Assembly (NCBI GenBank): GCA_046538945.1
Contig: JBKHHW010000184.1
Span: 1 to 6,199, forward strand
Direction: 5' to 3'
From: JAEZKC01 sp046538945
GTDB taxonomy: Bacteria > Fibrobacterota > Chitinivibrionia > Chitinivibrionales > Chitinispirillaceae
DNA length: 6,199 nucleotides
The translations under genes were made by a program, and so were the position numbers. The notes below the pieces were generated by a model, which had not been told where the DNA came from, searched no databases, and worked only from the letters and a program-made list of their open reading frames with translations. Below, piece by piece: positions 4,431 through 6,199 of this stretch; the stretch's first letter is position 1, and the number at the start of each line of letters is the position of its first letter.

Positions 4431-6122
4431 ATGGACACTCAAAGCATGTTTAATCCCCAGAATCCGCTCATAGTTCAGAGTAACAGTACAGTTCTTCTTG
4501 AGGTGAACAATCCGCTGTTTGTGGAAGCCCGCAATGCTATAAGCCAGTTTGCTCATCTGGACAAGAGCCCCGAGTACATTCACACCTACTCCATCACCCC
4601 TCTTTCCCTGTGGAACGCGGCATCTTTGGGACTTGCAAGCGAGGAGGTGGTGAAGAGTCTTGGAAAGTTTTCCAAGTACCCTCTTCCCCAGAATGTGATT
4701 GATGATATAAGAGAGCTTATGGGGCGTTTCGGGAAGATTGTTCTCGAGAGCGGCGCGGGGGGCCTGGTTTTGAAGTCTTCCGATGCCGAGCTGCTTCATC
4801 ACCTTGTTCTCCATCCGATGTTGAAACCTCTGGTGGGAGGGGCTGTTGATAAGCACAGTTACAGCATTTCGCCACAGTACAGAGGGTTGATCAAGCAGGT
4901 TCTCATCAGTCTGGGTTATCCTGCTCACGATCTGGCAGGGTATGTGGACGGGGACCCTTATGATATTTCCATAAGAGAGGTGACTGCCGGTGGCAAACCC
5001 TTCTCGATCAGGGAATACCAGCGTCAGGCAGCGGAGAGTTTCATCGGCAATGCACAGTCGCCGGGAGGAAGCGGAGTCGTTGTGCTTCCATGCGGAGCGG
5101 GGAAGACAATTGTGGGTATTTACGCCATGACCCTTCTGAAGCGGCGGACTCTCATCCTGGTGACAAACATCACCGCAGCCCGGCAGTGGAAAAGGGAAAT
5201 TCTTGACAAGTCTAATTTGACTGAAGATGATATTGGCGAATACAGCGGCGAACTGAAGGAAGTCAAACCTGTCACACTGGCCACCTATCAGATACTTACC
5301 TACAGAAGAAAGAAGGGCGACCATTTCCTTCATTTCGATATTTTCAATTCGGAGAACTGGGGACTCATCATATATGATGAAGTTCATCTGCTTCCCGCTC
5401 CCATCTTTAAATTTACTGCAGAGATACAGGCGCGGCGGCGTCTGGGACTGACTGCCACGCTTATCCGGGAGGATGGGCATGAGAATGACGTCTTTACTCT
5501 CATCGGCCCGAAAAAATTCGATGTGCCCTGGAAGGACCTGGAAAAGCAGGGCTGGATCGCCACTGCCAGTTGTGTGGAGATAAGGATTGATCTGCCTCAG
5601 GCTGAAAAACTTCATTACCTTTCACTTGCCCCAAAGCAGCAGATCCGTTTGGCATATGAGAACCCCAACAAGCTCAAGGTGGCCGAAGAACTGATCCGGA
5701 AGCATCAGGGGGACAACATACTGGTGATTGGTCAGTACATTTCCCAGCTGGAATCGTTTGCCAGGGAATTCGATGCTCCCATAATAACTGGGGCCACTCC
5801 GAACAAGCGCAGGGAGGAGCTGTACAAAGGCTTCAGAGATGGGATCATAAAGGTACTGATTCTCTCAAAGGTGGGCAATTTTGCGATAGACCTTCCCGAT
5901 GCCAATGTGGCGATACAGATATCCGGTTCGTTCGGCTCACGTCAGGAGGAGGCTCAGAGGCTTGGACGAATTCTGCGACCCAAAAAGAGCGGTGAGCAGG
6001 CGGTGTTCTACTCTATTGTCACCAGGGAATCCAAGGAGCTTGACTTCGCCATGAACCGTCAGCTGTTTCTCACCGAGCAGGGGTATTCCTATGATATCCA
6101 GTACAGGGAGTTCGAGGGGTGA
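4431..6122 (+). CDS. XPB/Rad25-type superfamily 2 DNA helicase (ERCC3-like)
   Basis: ATP-dependent 3'-5' DNA helicase/translocase of the XPB family, known from eukaryotic TFIIH and archaea and scattered in bacteria; presumed role is DNA repair. Numbering from ATG 4431 (563 residues): the N-terminal domain of about 185 residues includes the bacterial-XPB-like opening NPLIVQSNSTVLLEVNNPLF (11-30) and SITPLSLWNA (54-63). Helicase domain 1 has REYQRQA (194-200, Q-motif region), Walker A LPCGAGKT (219-226), LILVTNITAARQWKRE (241-256), DEVH (316-319), LGLTAT (338-343) and the XPB-specific RED (346-348). Helicase domain 2 has NPNKL (411-415), SKVGNFAIDLPDANVAIQIS (479-498) and motif VI QRLGRILRP (509-517). 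The frame is open back to TTG 4383, giving 16 more residues. ATG 4431 is preferred because homologues, as I recall them, begin just before the NPLIVQS stretch, and a weak GGA lies 5 bases upstream; ATG 4446 is also possible. Archaeal XPB works with the nuclease Bax1, which is not in this window. Confidence 0.93.
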   Translation: MDTQSMFNPQNPLIVQSNSTVLLEVNNPLFVEARNAISQFAHLDKSPEYIHTYSITPLSLWNAASLGLASEEVVKSLGKFSKYPLPQNVIDDIRELMGRFGKIVLESGAGGLVLKSSDAELLHHLVLHPMLKPLVGGAVDKHSYSISPQYRGLIKQVLISLGYPAHDLAGYVDGDPYDISIREVTAGGKPFSIREYQRQAAESFIGNAQSPGGSGVVVLPCGAGKTIVGIYAMTLLKRRTLILVTNITAARQWKREILDKSNLTEDDIGEYSGELKEVKPVTLATYQILTYRRKKGDHFLHFDIFNSENWGLIIYDEVHLLPAPIFKFTAEIQARRRLGLTATLIREDGHENDVFTLIGPKKFDVPWKDLEKQGWIATASCVEIRIDLPQAEKLHYLSLAPKQQIRLAYENPNKLKVAEELIRKHQGDNILVIGQYISQLESFAREFDAPIITGATPNKRREELYKGFRDGIIKVLILSKVGNFAIDLPDANVAIQISGSFGSRQEEAQRLGRILRPKKSGEQAVFYSIVTRESKELDFAMNRQLFLTEQGYSYDIQYREFEG

Positions 6123-6199
6123 GAGAGCGGTGTGTGTTTTCTACGATGAGGTGCAGACCTTCCCTCTTTTAGAAAGGTTTGGACGAAGTTAGTGTGAAG

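Noticed and set aside
4365..5615. 416-codon open frame on the minus strand, antisense to the helicase
   Set aside because: It lies opposite the strongly conserved helicase coding sequence, its translation shows no recognisable domain and is rich in Leu, His, Ser and Arg as expected of an antisense shadow. Its length alone is not evidence.
6123..6199. Terminator or next gene after the helicase
   Set aside because: Only a 5-bp ACCTT/AAGGT pairing without a T-run is present, and the frame beginning TTGGAC near 6179 is too short before the window end to call a gene.

Overview
The window reads as ordinary bacterial chromosome with one unusual gene. Five recognisable genes and one catalytically gutted synthetase relative lie on the minus strand (9-3996). 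One XPB-type helicase lies on the plus strand (4431-6122). No mobile element, rRNA, tRNA or CRISPR array was seen. The gene families (RsfS, LytR_C, PanD, bifunctional nuclease with UVR tail, PurA, bacterial XPB) and the PurA and XPB wording suggest a Gram-negative of the Fibrobacterota/Chitinispirillia or Spirochaetota type. This is an impression from remembered family members, not a placement.

Layout in transcription order on the minus strand: purA (adenylosuccinate synthetase, 3996-2707), a 104-base gap, then a bifunctional-nuclease-family protein with a C-terminal UVR motif (2597-2028). A candidate rho-independent terminator follows (1947-1916). Then comes a compact cluster: panD (1881-1528), a membrane-anchored LytR_C protein (1492-1079), rsfS (1082-708, GTG start overlapping the previous stop by 4 bases) and a 229-residue protein (698-9) starting 9 bases after the rsfS stop.

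The 229-residue protein is the main item of interest. Its first ~110 residues look like the N-terminal tRNA D-loop-recognition domain of arginyl-tRNA synthetase and its last ~110 like the DALR anticodon-binding domain. The whole catalytic Rossmann core that should lie between them is absent. It looks like a bacterial tRNA(Arg)-binding protein without aminoacylation ability, loosely comparable to eukaryotic DALRD3, and it is translationally linked to the ribosome-silencing factor.

The purA-helicase intergenic region (3997-4430, divergent) has a plausible promoter in each direction, a perfect 10-base inverted repeat with 56 bases between arms, a weak 44-codon ORF upstream of purA, and a long apparent leader before the helicase. 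The helicase has complete XPB motifs (Walker A, DEVH, RED, QRLGRILRP). No Bax1-like nuclease partner is in the window; the last 77 bases hold no recognisable gene.
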